Shown piece after piece: positions 17,911 to 26,179 of a stretch of DNA of 64,000 nucleotides. Numbering within the stretch: position 1 is the stretch's first letter; each line of letters starts with the position of its first letter. The DNA is from CAZIUL01 sp964542475 (GTDB lineage Bacteria > Planctomycetota > B15-G4 > CAYZWU01), in NCBI GenBank assembly GCA_964542475.1, contig CAZIUL010000012.1, forward strand, positions 40,041-104,040. Direction: 5' to 3'. The notes under the pieces were generated by a model that did no database searches, had not been told where the DNA came from, and saw nothing but the letters and a program-made list of their open reading frames with translations. The position numbers and the translations under genes are program-made.

Positions 17911-18120
17911 AAACCGTCCGCCGAAAGAGGGCGGACACGTAGGTCCGCCCCTACTTCTTTTTAGCNNNNNNNNNNNNNNNNNNNNNNNNNNNNNNNNNNN
18001 NNNNNNNNNNNNNNNNNNNNNNNNNNNNNNNNNNNNNNNNNNNNNNNNNNNNNNNNNNNNNNNNNAAACCGTCCGCCGAAAGAGGGCGGACACGTAGGTC
18101 CGCCCCTACTTCTTTTTAGC
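17911..18120. repeat. Assembly gap flanked by identical 55-bp direct repeats (family D hairpin)
   Basis: Bases 17966-18065 are 100 Ns. The 55 bases before the gap (17911-17965) and after it (18066-18120) are identical. The unit contains the hairpin GTCCGCC-gaaagag-GGCGGAC and GTAGGTCCGCCCCTAC, a sequence type commonly dispersed between genes. The right copy includes the last codons and stop of the gene at 18106-20373. A shared overlap of exactly 55 bases with a round-number N run suggests a scaffold join of k-mer-overlapping contigs, not real duplicated sequence. Confidence 0.85.
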
Positions 18121-20373
18121 TATGTCGTCGCCGCTTCCCTGCTCATCGATTCCGTTCGGGCCTGATGACCAGACCATGTATCCGCTACCGGACTTGGTGT
18201 AGTGATAGGGGTTTCCCCACGGGTCGATCGGCAGCTTGTCAGCCTTGTAGATACCGTCCGGCCAGTCATCAGTGGGCTTCAGAAGCTCTTCCAGGCTGGG
18301 CGGGTACATGTCGTTGTTCTCGATCTTGTAGATGAAACAGGCGTTCGACAGCCCGGCGAGGTCTGAGCGCACCTCCGCTTCCATGAGCGCGCCTTCATCG
18401 ATTTCAGACTCGTCGAAACTTATAAGGGCTTCGTCAGGAGCTTGTATCGCCGTCATAAGGTAGTCGCCTACAACACAGCCTGTCATTGCGAGGATATCAA
18501 AGGTGTACTGAAGCATCTCGCAGCCGAGAGGCCCGCACGAGCGGCTTCTGGTCACGCCGTCACCTTCCAGAACCGAAACCGTAACCGAGCTGAAAAGGTG
18601 CGATGCAATGCAGTCGGCGGTCGGAAGAAGCTGGAGATCCACGGGGAGCTCCACATCAGGCGGCAGGGCCATGGTCAGCATGGGAACAGACATGGCGATC
18701 TGGTTGTAGCTTGAGGAAAACACCGACTTGACCTTGCTGTACTTGACCGATACCACCGGTTTACCTTCGGCCAGCCTGGAGTACAGCGATGTAAAATCTT
18801 CATTGTCCATTATGCAACCCTTGCTTGCCTTGTGGTGCTTTATCATCTTTTTCACGTCATCTAACTGGAGCCCGAACGCCAGGTAGTCACCCACCCTCGA
18901 AAAACATGGCATCATCATGGGAACCTGGGCAAACTGGAAATAATGGATATCCTGGCCGTCGTAAGGTATCGAGGTGAAGGTCACCTGTGAAGAAACCTCC
19001 GGGTTCATGTTGCTGAGGCCGTCAAAGATCGCTTTCAAGGTGCCGGTGAACTTGTCGTAGTCCTTTACTTCGACGAGCAGATTGAATGAGGGCATCATCA
19101 TTCCCATGGAGGAAGCCTCCTGGCTATAGATGATTGCGCTGGTTCCGAGCTGGCCGAGTACATCGCGGCGGATGTCTATCGGATCATCGTCCGTGCCCGC
19201 GCTCATCGCCTCGAAAAACCCTTTCATCCCCATCTGCATCTCCTCGTACATTTCCTCGTCAGCGGATTGGATCATATCCATGGTCAGATCCCAGGCCGCG
19301 GCCAGATCAGCCCTGAAGATGCTGAAGCTGACAGCGTCCTTCGGAACCGCCTGGAAATGCTTATCGGTCAGCGGAATCGAAGGGAAGATCGAAAGGAATC
19401 CTGTTGGATCACCGCTTGCGCGGTGTATTGCCTCCGCGTGAGCCACACCGTTTTTTGAGAGGCCGCGGCCGATGATGGAGCCGAGAGATAATAATCCGCT
19501 TTTCTCCGCGATGAGATCAACCTTGCCGATATCGTCCGCATCTCCGTTCATCATGATGGCCATTTTGATCCCATCCTTCACGAGCGAAGCAATACCCTGC
19601 ATGTTCATGTAAAAGTCCACGCTCCCCTTTTCATCGAGGTTGAAGGAGCTGTCCAGGGCTGCATAGCCTTTCGCGCCGGCTAAAGAGTCATCCCTTTTGC
19701 CTGAATGAAGATCGATCATGGCCTGCATGGAGGTCTCGCTGTACGAGACAACCAGCATGTCATCCAAGCGGAAGAAGAACACGTAAAACGGCAGGGGAAT
19801 GTCCTTCGCGCTCAGCTTTTCGTACTCCACGCCGTTGTACCCGCTTTTTTCGAAAACAACCTCCTGGCCCTGGGATTTCACGAGGTTCGGGACAAAGCTC
19901 TTGATGATGGCCAGGGGATCGCCGTCTCCCTCGAACGAAAGGCCTATCGCAACCCCGACATCAGGGATAGGCGGGTCCTGGGCTTCCTCGTCCATGGGTG
20001 GAAGTGTTACATGCGTGAGTGCGAAAAAGACTCGTGAAAGGTCAAGATCAAGAAGCGAATCGAGATCATCCCCAAGGCCTTCACCTTGCGCGGAGAGCAT
20101 CTCTTTATAGAATCCGATCTTGCTTTCCAGGTATTCCTTGGGTTTCTTGAGGAACTCGACGACCTCTTCCTCGGCAAGGATCTTTTCGAGCGGCATGGAC
20201 TGGGCGTACTTCTTGTACAACCCGTAGTCGTCTATGCTGAAGTAGAGAAGGGTATCTCGCGGCAGGAGCTTGTCAGTGCTTGTCGATGCCCGCTCCTGAG
20301 CAACTGATACTCCCTGAAACGACAGAAAAAACGCGGCACAGAAAACGAATGCCAGGGCAATGGTAGACCTCAT
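18106..20373 (-). CDS. Exported DUF3352-like protein with GspG-like C-terminal domain
   Basis: A 755-residue protein with a cleavable signal peptide (MRSTIALAFVFCAAFFLSF...VSVAQ). The body opens LLPRDTLLYFSIDDYGLYKK, the hallmark of DUF3352-like proteins, and contains several repeated modules of the kind found in that family. From about residue 665 it switches to a sequence matching the globular part of type II secretion pseudopilin GspG: YKIENNDMYPPSLEEL, PIDPWGNPYHY, SSGPNGIDEQGSGDD. It lacks the N-terminal prepilin helix, so it cannot be a pilin. The GspG acidic loop suggests calcium binding. The C-terminal three lysines and stop lie in the repeat bordering the N gap, so the very end should be treated with care. 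Function unknown. Confidence 0.8.
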   Translation of the reverse strand: MRSTIALAFVFCAAFFLSFQGVSVAQERASTSTDKLLPRDTLLYFSIDDYGLYKKYAQSMPLEKILAEEEVVEFLKKPKEYLESKIGFYKEMLSAQGEGLGDDLDSLLDLDLSRVFFALTHVTLPPMDEEAQDPPIPDVGVAIGLSFEGDGDPLAIIKSFVPNLVKSQGQEVVFEKSGYNGVEYEKLSAKDIPLPFYVFFFRLDDMLVVSYSETSMQAMIDLHSGKRDDSLAGAKGYAALDSSFNLDEKGSVDFYMNMQGIASLVKDGIKMAIMMNGDADDIGKVDLIAEKSGLLSLGSIIGRGLSKNGVAHAEAIHRASGDPTGFLSIFPSIPLTDKHFQAVPKDAVSFSIFRADLAAAWDLTMDMIQSADEEMYEEMQMGMKGFFEAMSAGTDDDPIDIRRDVLGQLGTSAIIYSQEASSMGMMMPSFNLLVEVKDYDKFTGTLKAIFDGLSNMNPEVSSQVTFTSIPYDGQDIHYFQFAQVPMMMPCFSRVGDYLAFGLQLDDVKKMIKHHKASKGCIMDNEDFTSLYSRLAEGKPVVSVKYSKVKSVFSSSYNQIAMSVPMLTMALPPDVELPVDLQLLPTADCIASHLFSSVTVSVLEGDGVTRSRSCGPLGCEMLQYTFDILAMTGCVVGDYLMTAIQAPDEALISFDESEIDEGALMEAEVRSDLAGLSNACFIYKIENNDMYPPSLEELLKPTDDWPDGIYKADKLPIDPWGNPYHYTKSGSGYMVWSSGPNGIDEQGSGDDIAKKK

Positions 20374-20525
20374 AAAAAAACTCTCCTTAAACAGCCAGGT
20401 CTAGAAAAAAGTCAGGTAAAAATAGTTCTAATCAGGGGGTCGAAAGAGGTGCGCCCATATTTCGTACTTCGATTTATATAGCATATGCCTTTAGTACACC
20501 AGAAAAAAGAAAAAAATGGTGCGCA

Positions 20526-20569
20526 TGTCAACACCGATGTTGACATCCTGAGCAAATTCAATATATGCT
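20526..20569 (+). promoter_or_regulatory. Palindromic operator over a tatA promoter
   Basis: TGTCAACA (20526-20533) and TGTTGACA (20538-20545) form a perfect inverted repeat with a 4-bp centre. The right arm contains a consensus -35 box, TTGACA (20540-20545), and TATGCT (20564-20569) follows after 18 bp as a -10. A repressor bound to the palindrome would block this promoter. The flanks also carry TATATAGCATATG (near 20471) and ATATATGCTATATG (near 20560), a looser inverted pair. Confidence 0.5.
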
Positions 20570-20630
20570 ATATGTTTAGTGATTTTACAGTGTTAGGTTT
20601 TTCTCTGCCATAGATTACCGGTATTCTTCC

Positions 20631-20912
20631 ATGGAATATTCATTTTTCATCCGGATGGGGTTTCTGAACCTCGGGCCCTGGGAGATCATGGTCGTCATGT
20701 TGGTGGCTGTGATGCTCTTCGGCGGACGCCTGCCGAAGATTGCCCGCACCGTGGGCAAGGGGTTCTTCGATTTCAAGAAAAACATCAGGGACCTGCAGGA
20801 TGAGGTCTACAGGCAGGATTACGACCCGCCCAAGGCGAGCCTGCCAAAGCACTACGCCCACGATGAGCCGGATGACAACAAGACCCCGGAGGAGGACAAA
20901 AACGACGATTGA
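20631..20912 (+). CDS. tatA: Sec-independent translocase subunit TatA
   Basis: A 93-residue protein with the TatA/E layout. It has a short N-terminus, a single membrane helix (PWEIMVVMLVAVMLFGG), the FG hinge followed by RLPKIARTVGKGF and an amphipathic helix, then an acidic, disordered tail (DEPDDNKTPEEDKNDD). It would form the twin-arginine export pore with TatC, which is not in this window. Two starts are possible: ATG 20631 and ATG 20655 (MGFLNLGPWEI), the latter closer to typical TatA N-termini; neither has a strong Shine-Dalgarno. A sulfatase and a membrane glycosyltransferase gene follow on the same strand after 70 bases. The palindrome at 20526-20545 may control it. Confidence 0.9.
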   Translation: MEYSFFIRMGFLNLGPWEIMVVMLVAVMLFGGRLPKIARTVGKGFFDFKKNIRDLQDEVYRQDYDPPKASLPKHYAHDEPDDNKTPEEDKNDD

Positions 20913-20982
20913 CCGGTTCTGTTCGCCGGAAAAAGATGTTTTCTCCGCGCCGTCACATCAACCTGATTCCGGTGCTTCTCGA

Positions 20983-22542
20983 ATGAAACCAAAAAGCAGG
21001 AGCTTCCCAGCCGCTCTTTTGTGTGCGCTGAGGCTGAACTTTCCAACGCTTCAGCTCATCGCCTTGATTTTCGTTATTGTTTTCCCCATCGTTTCCTGCG
21101 GCCCCAGCGAAAAAGAGCGCCCGAACCTTGTCCTGGTTGTGTTTGATGCCTTGCGAGCGGATCATGTTGGCGCGTACGGGTATGAAAAGCCCACCACGCC
21201 GAACCTGGACCGCCTCGCGCGGGACTCGATCCTGTTTTCCACTGCATACTCATCGGCAGCCTTCACGCTCCCGTCCATGGCAACGCTGTTCACATCGCTT
21301 GAACCGATGCGCCACGGGGTGCGCAGGCACCTTGACCCGGACAGGAGGGAGGACCGGCTCGATGAGCGCTTCAACACTTTGGCGGAAACCCTCCGGGAAC
21401 AGGGCTATAGCACCGGAGCTGTTGTGTCCAACTCGCTCTTCCTCTTGAAGTGCGGCTTTGACCAGGGGTTCGAAAGCTTCATTCCCGGCAGGAGAAGGGA
21501 TGCGGGACCCACAACGGATGAAGCCATCGCATGGCTCAGGAAGCAGCAGCAGGAGAAGGAAGCTGAGGGAGAGTGTGAAGGAGAGGAGGGGCAGCCGTTT
21601 TTTCTCTGGGTTCACTACATCGATCCTCACTGGCCGTACGATGCGCCTCAGTCGTTCGATCGCCCGTTTTCCCTTGAGGACAGGGGGCGGTTCCAGCGGC
21701 TGGTGCGTCGGTTCGAGCAGGGCCGCGTGCGAAGCGACGAGATCTACTTCGAGTGTCCGCTGGACGAGGACGGTCTCCAGCGGGGCATCGCTGAATACGA
21801 CAACGAGATCGCTTACGCCGACCATCACTTCGGAAGGCTTCTTGAACACCTGGAAAAATCAGGGCTGTACGACAAAACTCTCGTGGCGGTTGTTTCAGAC
21901 CACGGCGAAGCCATGGGCGAACACGGGCTTCATTTCGCGCACTCGTTCTTCCTGTACGAGGAGGTGGAGCGCGTGGTCATGACGATCAAGCCGCCCAAGG
22001 GGAAGGGTCGCGCATGCCGCGTGGATCACCCGGTCCGGCTGCTGGACTTCATGCCCACGGTGCTGCCGCTCCTGGGGATCGATGCGCGGGCATCTCACGA
22101 AGGGATCGATCTGGGCCCGCTCTGGATGGACAGGGAAAAAGCAGGGGCCGCCTCTTTTCCCGACCTGCCCATCTACGGAGAGACCGAACCGCGCTATGTA
22201 AACGCCGAGGGCAGGTTCAGGTACCCGGCCAGGAAAAGGGTTTTCATGGATGGAAACCAGGGCAAGTGGCGGATGCTCCGGTCCGGTAAGCACAAGCTGA
22301 TCCTCATCCCGGGCGAGGGTGTCGAGCTCTACGATCTTGAGGCCGACCCATTGGAGAAGAACAACATTGCTGAACAACAACCCGGCATTGTACGGGAGCT
22401 GAGCCGGACACTCGAGGCGGCGATCGAGCACGACAGGCAGGCGGCGGAGGTGCGTGGGCACGGAGAAGGGGGCAGTGGCGGCGGGGCATTATCAGCCGAC
22501 GAAAAAGAGGCGCTGGACCTGATCAGGGAGATGGGCTATTGA
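20983..22542 (+). CDS. Sulfatase-superfamily lipoprotein with threonine at the nucleophile position
   Basis: A 519-residue protein of the alkaline phosphatase/sulfatase superfamily. The start MKPKSRS leads into a hydrophobic signal ending in the canonical lipobox IVSC, so it is probably anchored in a membrane. Metal-binding and core motifs are present: VVFDALRADHVGAYGY, TTPNLDRLA and VVSDHGEAMGEHG. At the position where true sulfatases have the formylglycine Cys/Ser (C/S-x-P-x-R) this protein reads TLPSM. It therefore cannot make formylglycine, and may use Thr as nucleophile like phosphotransferases of the superfamily. Its stop overlaps the start of the downstream glycosyltransferase-like gene by four bases (TTGA). 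A role in modifying a surface glycan or lipid is inferred. Confidence 0.85.
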   Translation: MKPKSRSFPAALLCALRLNFPTLQLIALIFVIVFPIVSCGPSEKERPNLVLVVFDALRADHVGAYGYEKPTTPNLDRLARDSILFSTAYSSAAFTLPSMATLFTSLEPMRHGVRRHLDPDRREDRLDERFNTLAETLREQGYSTGAVVSNSLFLLKCGFDQGFESFIPGRRRDAGPTTDEAIAWLRKQQQEKEAEGECEGEEGQPFFLWVHYIDPHWPYDAPQSFDRPFSLEDRGRFQRLVRRFEQGRVRSDEIYFECPLDEDGLQRGIAEYDNEIAYADHHFGRLLEHLEKSGLYDKTLVAVVSDHGEAMGEHGLHFAHSFFLYEEVERVVMTIKPPKGKGRACRVDHPVRLLDFMPTVLPLLGIDARASHEGIDLGPLWMDREKAGAASFPDLPIYGETEPRYVNAEGRFRYPARKRVFMDGNQGKWRMLRSGKHKLILIPGEGVELYDLEADPLEKNNIAEQQPGIVRELSRTLEAAIEHDRQAAEVRGHGEGGSGGGALSADEKEALDLIREMGY

Positions 22543-24116
22543 TAGACACGCCCGCGCAGGCACACGGGAAAGGCGATGCGACCCCCTGGAAGGGAGCGCT
22601 TGCGGTGGCAGCGCTGTCGCTTGCGTTCCACTGGCTGTACTTTGACGAGGGCATAAAGAACCTGGTGGACCTCGGGGTGGCGGCAGTGGATTCGGAGCGG
22701 GTTCTGGACGGGGAGCTCTTCGGCCGCGACTTCATCGCACCATACGGTCCGGGGCGTTACTACGTAATCGCTGCCGCGTTCAGGATTTTCAGTCCGTGCA
22801 TGACAGTGCTGTGCGCTGTTTTTCTCGTGCTGAGAGTGCTGGTGGATGCCGGCACATTCCTGGTTGCAAGGCGGATCATGTCCCTTCCAGCGGCAGCAGC
22901 CGCGGTCATGTGCGTGGCTGCTGCGCACGGCCCCGCGCACAAGGGGTTTCTCGCGGCAGGCGCTGTGCTCATGATGTTGGGAGCGATCCAGGCGATCACG
23001 CGGCCCACACGCGGGCGGGTCTTTCTATTCGGCGCTTGCGTGGGTTTTAGTGCGATGTTCCGGTATGACCTCGGCATCGTCGGTTTGGTCATGGCGTTGC
23101 CCATGCTTTTGCTTGCCGCTGAAAGCCCGGCAGAAGGAGCGACACCCGGAACAGCAGGAGCGGGGAGAATTGTCTCAAGGGCCTGCGCGCTTCTAGGAGG
23201 AGCCGCCCTTTTTTTCGCACCGGCTCTTTTCCTCATCCTGGCGGGAGACATGGCAAGGCTCGCCGCGTGCGAGCTCTCCAGGGCGGCCTTGCTGAAACAC
23301 GCAGCAGCCTTTGGGCCGGGCCCTTTCGAATCGCTTTTCGCGTGGATTGACCCGGCTCAAGCCGCGCTTTCGCTCGTGCTCATGATTTCGTGCCCGATCA
23401 CACTTGTCTGGCTCGCCCTGGCTCGGAACAAGCCGTCAGGGGAGCCGGGAAAAAAGGTGCGCCGCCTGATCACATTCACAGCAGCCCTTTCAGGGTTTGT
23501 GCTCCTGAGCCAGTACGCGATCGAGGCCAAGATAAACCGGCTTCTGCAGGTGGGGCCTCCGCTTTTCGTGTGCCTGTTCTATCTTACCCATTCGCTCGCA
23601 AAACGTTTTCTCCCCGGTAAAACGCGATGGGCTCCGGCCTGCGCAATGCTCGCCTTGACCGGGTGGTACGTGGCGGCGGAATCCGGGGGCGGATCGCAGG
23701 ACTCGATCGCGGTGTTGAAGCACGAGCGGGTCCGCGTGGAAACCGAAAGAGGCTCCTTTACCACGACACCTCGCATTGCCAAAGACATGCAAACCGTGGC
23801 AGCATGGGCTGACAGGTACATGCGGGACGGCACATTCTACGCATCATCAGGCGTTCCCCTGATGTACTTCGTAACCGGCCGGAAAAACCCTTCCCCTGTC
23901 ACGGATTTTACATACATCCTGAGAAACGAGGATATGCAGCAGTGGGTGCTGAAATCGATCGAGGAGAACGATGCCGGGTTCTACCTATGCAAGCCCGCGA
24001 TCATACAAGGCTTCGATGCTGATAAAGAATCCCCCCTGCTTTTCTCAGCTCTTCGCACCCGCTTTTCCAGGTTTGTCGAGCTCGGCGGCGGGTACAGGAT
24101 GTATATGAGGGAATAA
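22539..24116 (+). CDS. Multi-spanning membrane protein, probable GT-C glycosyltransferase
   Basis: A 525-residue integral membrane protein. TTG 22539 is chosen because GGGAG lies 8 nt upstream and TTGA overlaps the stop of the sulfatase-like gene, implying coupling. At least eight hydrophobic helices occupy residues 15-400. The first loop carries YFDEG and the region VLDGELFGRDFIAPYGPGRY, which fits the acidic first-loop motif and RDF..YGPG pattern of GT-C/GT39-like enzymes that use polyprenyl-phosphate sugars. The C-terminal 120 residues form a soluble domain (FYASSGVPLMYFVTG). Together with the preceding gene it may build or decorate an envelope polysaccharide; donor and acceptor are not evident. 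The convergent queG gene ends 16 bases beyond its stop. Confidence 0.7.
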   Translation: MIDTPAQAHGKGDATPWKGALAVAALSLAFHWLYFDEGIKNLVDLGVAAVDSERVLDGELFGRDFIAPYGPGRYYVIAAAFRIFSPCMTVLCAVFLVLRVLVDAGTFLVARRIMSLPAAAAAVMCVAAAHGPAHKGFLAAGAVLMMLGAIQAITRPTRGRVFLFGACVGFSAMFRYDLGIVGLVMALPMLLLAAESPAEGATPGTAGAGRIVSRACALLGGAALFFAPALFLILAGDMARLAACELSRAALLKHAAAFGPGPFESLFAWIDPAQAALSLVLMISCPITLVWLALARNKPSGEPGKKVRRLITFTAALSGFVLLSQYAIEAKINRLLQVGPPLFVCLFYLTHSLAKRFLPGKTRWAPACAMLALTGWYVAAESGGGSQDSIAVLKHERVRVETERGSFTTTPRIAKDMQTVAAWADRYMRDGTFYASSGVPLMYFVTGRKNPSPVTDFTYILRNEDMQQWVLKSIEENDAGFYLCKPAIIQGFDADKESPLLFSALRTRFSRFVELGGGYRMYMRE

Positions 24117-24132
24117 GGGTGAAAAGAAAGGA

Positions 24133-25083
24133 TCATCCGTGGTTCTCTTTTTTTCTCTGCCTCTTCCTGTTCTCCACGGCCGAAAGAATATTCCTGATCA
24201 TCCTCGATTTGCCGGTACGGAAAAGCGCGGTGTTTTTGAACGACCTCTTGAACCCGCTTTCGCAGAGGCGGAGAAGGTCATCAAGGTCCGCGTGCTCAAG
24301 CCCGGGCACGGGCTTGAGCAAACCCCGGCCGGATTGATGAGGGTTTACCCCTGTCTCTTCCATGCACACTGCAACACAGCAGTCGCAGCCAAACGCCCAC
24401 CCCCGGATTGAAGCCGCCTCATCCGCTGTGAACCGCCCCTTCTTTTCGATGGTCAGGTACGAAATGCAGCGCCTTGCATCAAGCACTCGGGGGGCGATGA
24501 CAGCGCCTGCGGGACAGGCTTCGATGCAGCGGCCGCATTCCGAGCACGCTGCTTTTGAAAGCGGTGCATCCGGTTCAAAGGCATGGGTTGTCAAAACGAA
24601 ACCAAGAAGCACGCATGGTCCGAAGCCCGGTGTGACCAGCATGCCTGAAAGTCCGATACTTCCAATGCCCGCACGCGCTGCAAAGGCCCGTTCAAGCAGA
24701 GGGGACGAATCAACGCACACGCGGCAGCGGGCCGAGGGATCGATTTCTTCAACAGCTTCCACGCACCGCATGAGCGCCTCGTGAAAAACACGGTGGTAGT
24801 CATAAAACAAGGCATAGGAGGCGACAGGCCCTTGCGCGCGGGACAGAAGGCCGTATGCGGCCCCAGCGACGATGACGGACCGGGCGCCCTCGAGAAGCGA
24901 TTGTGGATCGCCTCTTTGTGAGGCGTTCTTCCGGAGGTATTCCATGCCGCCCGCATGGCCAGACGCGGTCCAATCAGCCATTCGGCGGGCATCGCCGGCA
25001 AGGGGATCGGCCGAGGTGATCCCGGCAAGGTCGAAACCCGCGGCCATGAGCGAAGTCTTTACTTTATCTTCCGGTGATCGCAT
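24133..25083 (-). CDS. queG: Epoxyqueuosine reductase
   Basis: A 316-residue iron-sulfur protein matching QueG, the cobalamin-dependent enzyme that completes queuosine in tRNA wobble positions. Key features are VDSSPLLERAFAARAGIG, a ferredoxin-type CSECGRCIEACPAG motif, a second cluster motif CDCCVAVC, and RTGKSRMIRN near the C-terminus. It lacks the HEAT-repeat C-terminal extension of some QueG proteins, which is normal variation. In the catalytic region GIGSIGLSG replaces the common GWxGKN, so the related 4Fe-4S double-cluster reductases cannot be wholly excluded. No other queuosine genes are nearby. It lies between two genes on the other strand and is probably monocistronic. Confidence 0.8.
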   Translation of the reverse strand: MRSPEDKVKTSLMAAGFDLAGITSADPLAGDARRMADWTASGHAGGMEYLRKNASQRGDPQSLLEGARSVIVAGAAYGLLSRAQGPVASYALFYDYHRVFHEALMRCVEAVEEIDPSARCRVCVDSSPLLERAFAARAGIGSIGLSGMLVTPGFGPCVLLGFVLTTHAFEPDAPLSKAACSECGRCIEACPAGAVIAPRVLDARRCISYLTIEKKGRFTADEAASIRGWAFGCDCCVAVCMEETGVNPHQSGRGLLKPVPGLEHADLDDLLRLCESGFKRSFKNTALFRTGKSRMIRNILSAVENRKRQRKKENHG

Positions 25084-25256
25084 TAGGGGTGCAGTTTATC
25101 TTCTTCGTCCTTCCTATCAAAGGCTGATCTGCCGGAAAAGAAGCACGCTTATTAGCTTTGAAACCACACGGCGCGGGTTGTATATTTGTCTGTCGGTTGG
25201 GGCTGGAAAAGCGTTCCGGTCCCGCTTCCGGAATCGATAATGGAGGATCCGATCCA

Positions 25257-26141
25257 ATGAAACACTGGACTGCTGCTCTGATTACAGCCGTGATATTCAC
25301 CGGCTGCCACATCGATCATTGGGCGCTATCCCGGGAGGTTTTCGACGAGAGTGACACAACGGTATTTCTGGAACACCGCATCGAAGACGACAAGGTGGTT
25401 GAACAGGCCTATGACCACCCCGCAAACCTGGACACCGGGAAAACGGAGGCAATACTCAAAGGTCTGGTGTACCAGGGGTGTGACAATGTGTTCGCGGATA
25501 CCGAAGCGCTTCCGGTGTTCGATCCCAAGAGCCTGGTCCGTCTCGCGCCGGCGCTCGCCGGAGCGCTTCGTACCGCCGGTCCTGAAGAACGTGTTCGTTT
25601 CATATCGTCAAACATGGGCGGAGGCTGGATTTTCCCGGCGAAGCGAAAAACCGAAGGGGTGGCCTTTGTCAAGCCCCGAAACCGCTTGAACATCGCTTTT
25701 TGCCACATCAACAGGGAGCTTGAAATGGATGAGCTGACATTCAAGAGAGCTCCCAGGAGATCCAGTGACCCGCTTAAAGCCGTTTCATCGGAAACACCCC
25801 TGAAGCCCACAACCTGGTACACTCATCGCTCGATCGAAAACAGCGACCGGCCGCATCCGACATGGATCGTTGTGAATCTCGACGAAGTCCGGTTCAAGGC
25901 AGTGGAAACAGAACAGGAAGAACCGGCAACCGGGCAACCCGAGCCTGTTCCCGAAAAGAAGAAGGCTGCTGTTCCGGATGAAAAGCCTGAGCCTCAAAAA
26001 AAACCGCAGCACGGAATGGACCACGACCCCATCAAGGACAAGCTAAGGCGCCTGAAGAGCTATTTCGATGAGGGGCTCATCGACGAGGAAGAGTACAGGG
26101 CCAGGATAAAAGAAGTGCTGGATGAAATGGGGACGATATAG
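25257..26141 (+). CDS. Putative lipoprotein with C-terminal SHOCT domain
   Basis: A 294-residue protein. ATG 25257 is taken because GGAGG precedes it by about 10 nt and it starts a short signal sequence (MKHWTAALITAVIFTGC) with a lipobox-like cysteine. The central part (residues 25-210) is unfamiliar and mentions no known domain. A Pro/Glu/Lys-rich linker (EEPATGQPEPVPEKKKA) follows. The last 35 residues are a SHOCT module, LRRLKSYFDEGLIDEEEY, a short C-terminal oligomerisation-type domain. It is convergent with pepA, from which it is separated by 38 bases holding a perfect palindrome. The specific role is unknown. Confidence 0.7.
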   Translation: MKHWTAALITAVIFTGCHIDHWALSREVFDESDTTVFLEHRIEDDKVVEQAYDHPANLDTGKTEAILKGLVYQGCDNVFADTEALPVFDPKSLVRLAPALAGALRTAGPEERVRFISSNMGGGWIFPAKRKTEGVAFVKPRNRLNIAFCHINRELEMDELTFKRAPRRSSDPLKAVSSETPLKPTTWYTHRSIENSDRPHPTWIVVNLDEVRFKAVETEQEEPATGQPEPVPEKKKAAVPDEKPEPQKKPQHGMDHDPIKDKLRRLKSYFDEGLIDEEEYRARIKEVLDEMGTI

Positions 26142-26143
26142 GA

Positions 26144-26159
26144 GCGGTTCGCGAACCGC
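26144..26159. terminator. Perfect 16-bp palindrome between convergent genes
   Basis: GCGGTTCGCGAACCGC lies 2 bases after one stop codon and 20 bases before the stop of pepA. It could fold in either transcript as a bidirectional terminator stem, although no T-run follows and the stem would lack a normal loop. Confidence 0.4.
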
Positions 26160-26179
26160 CCGTGCCCGTGCCCGCCCTT

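Noticed and set aside
17864..18097. Short frames spanning the N gap
   Set aside because: They consist mostly of unknown residues across the 100-N run and have no support.
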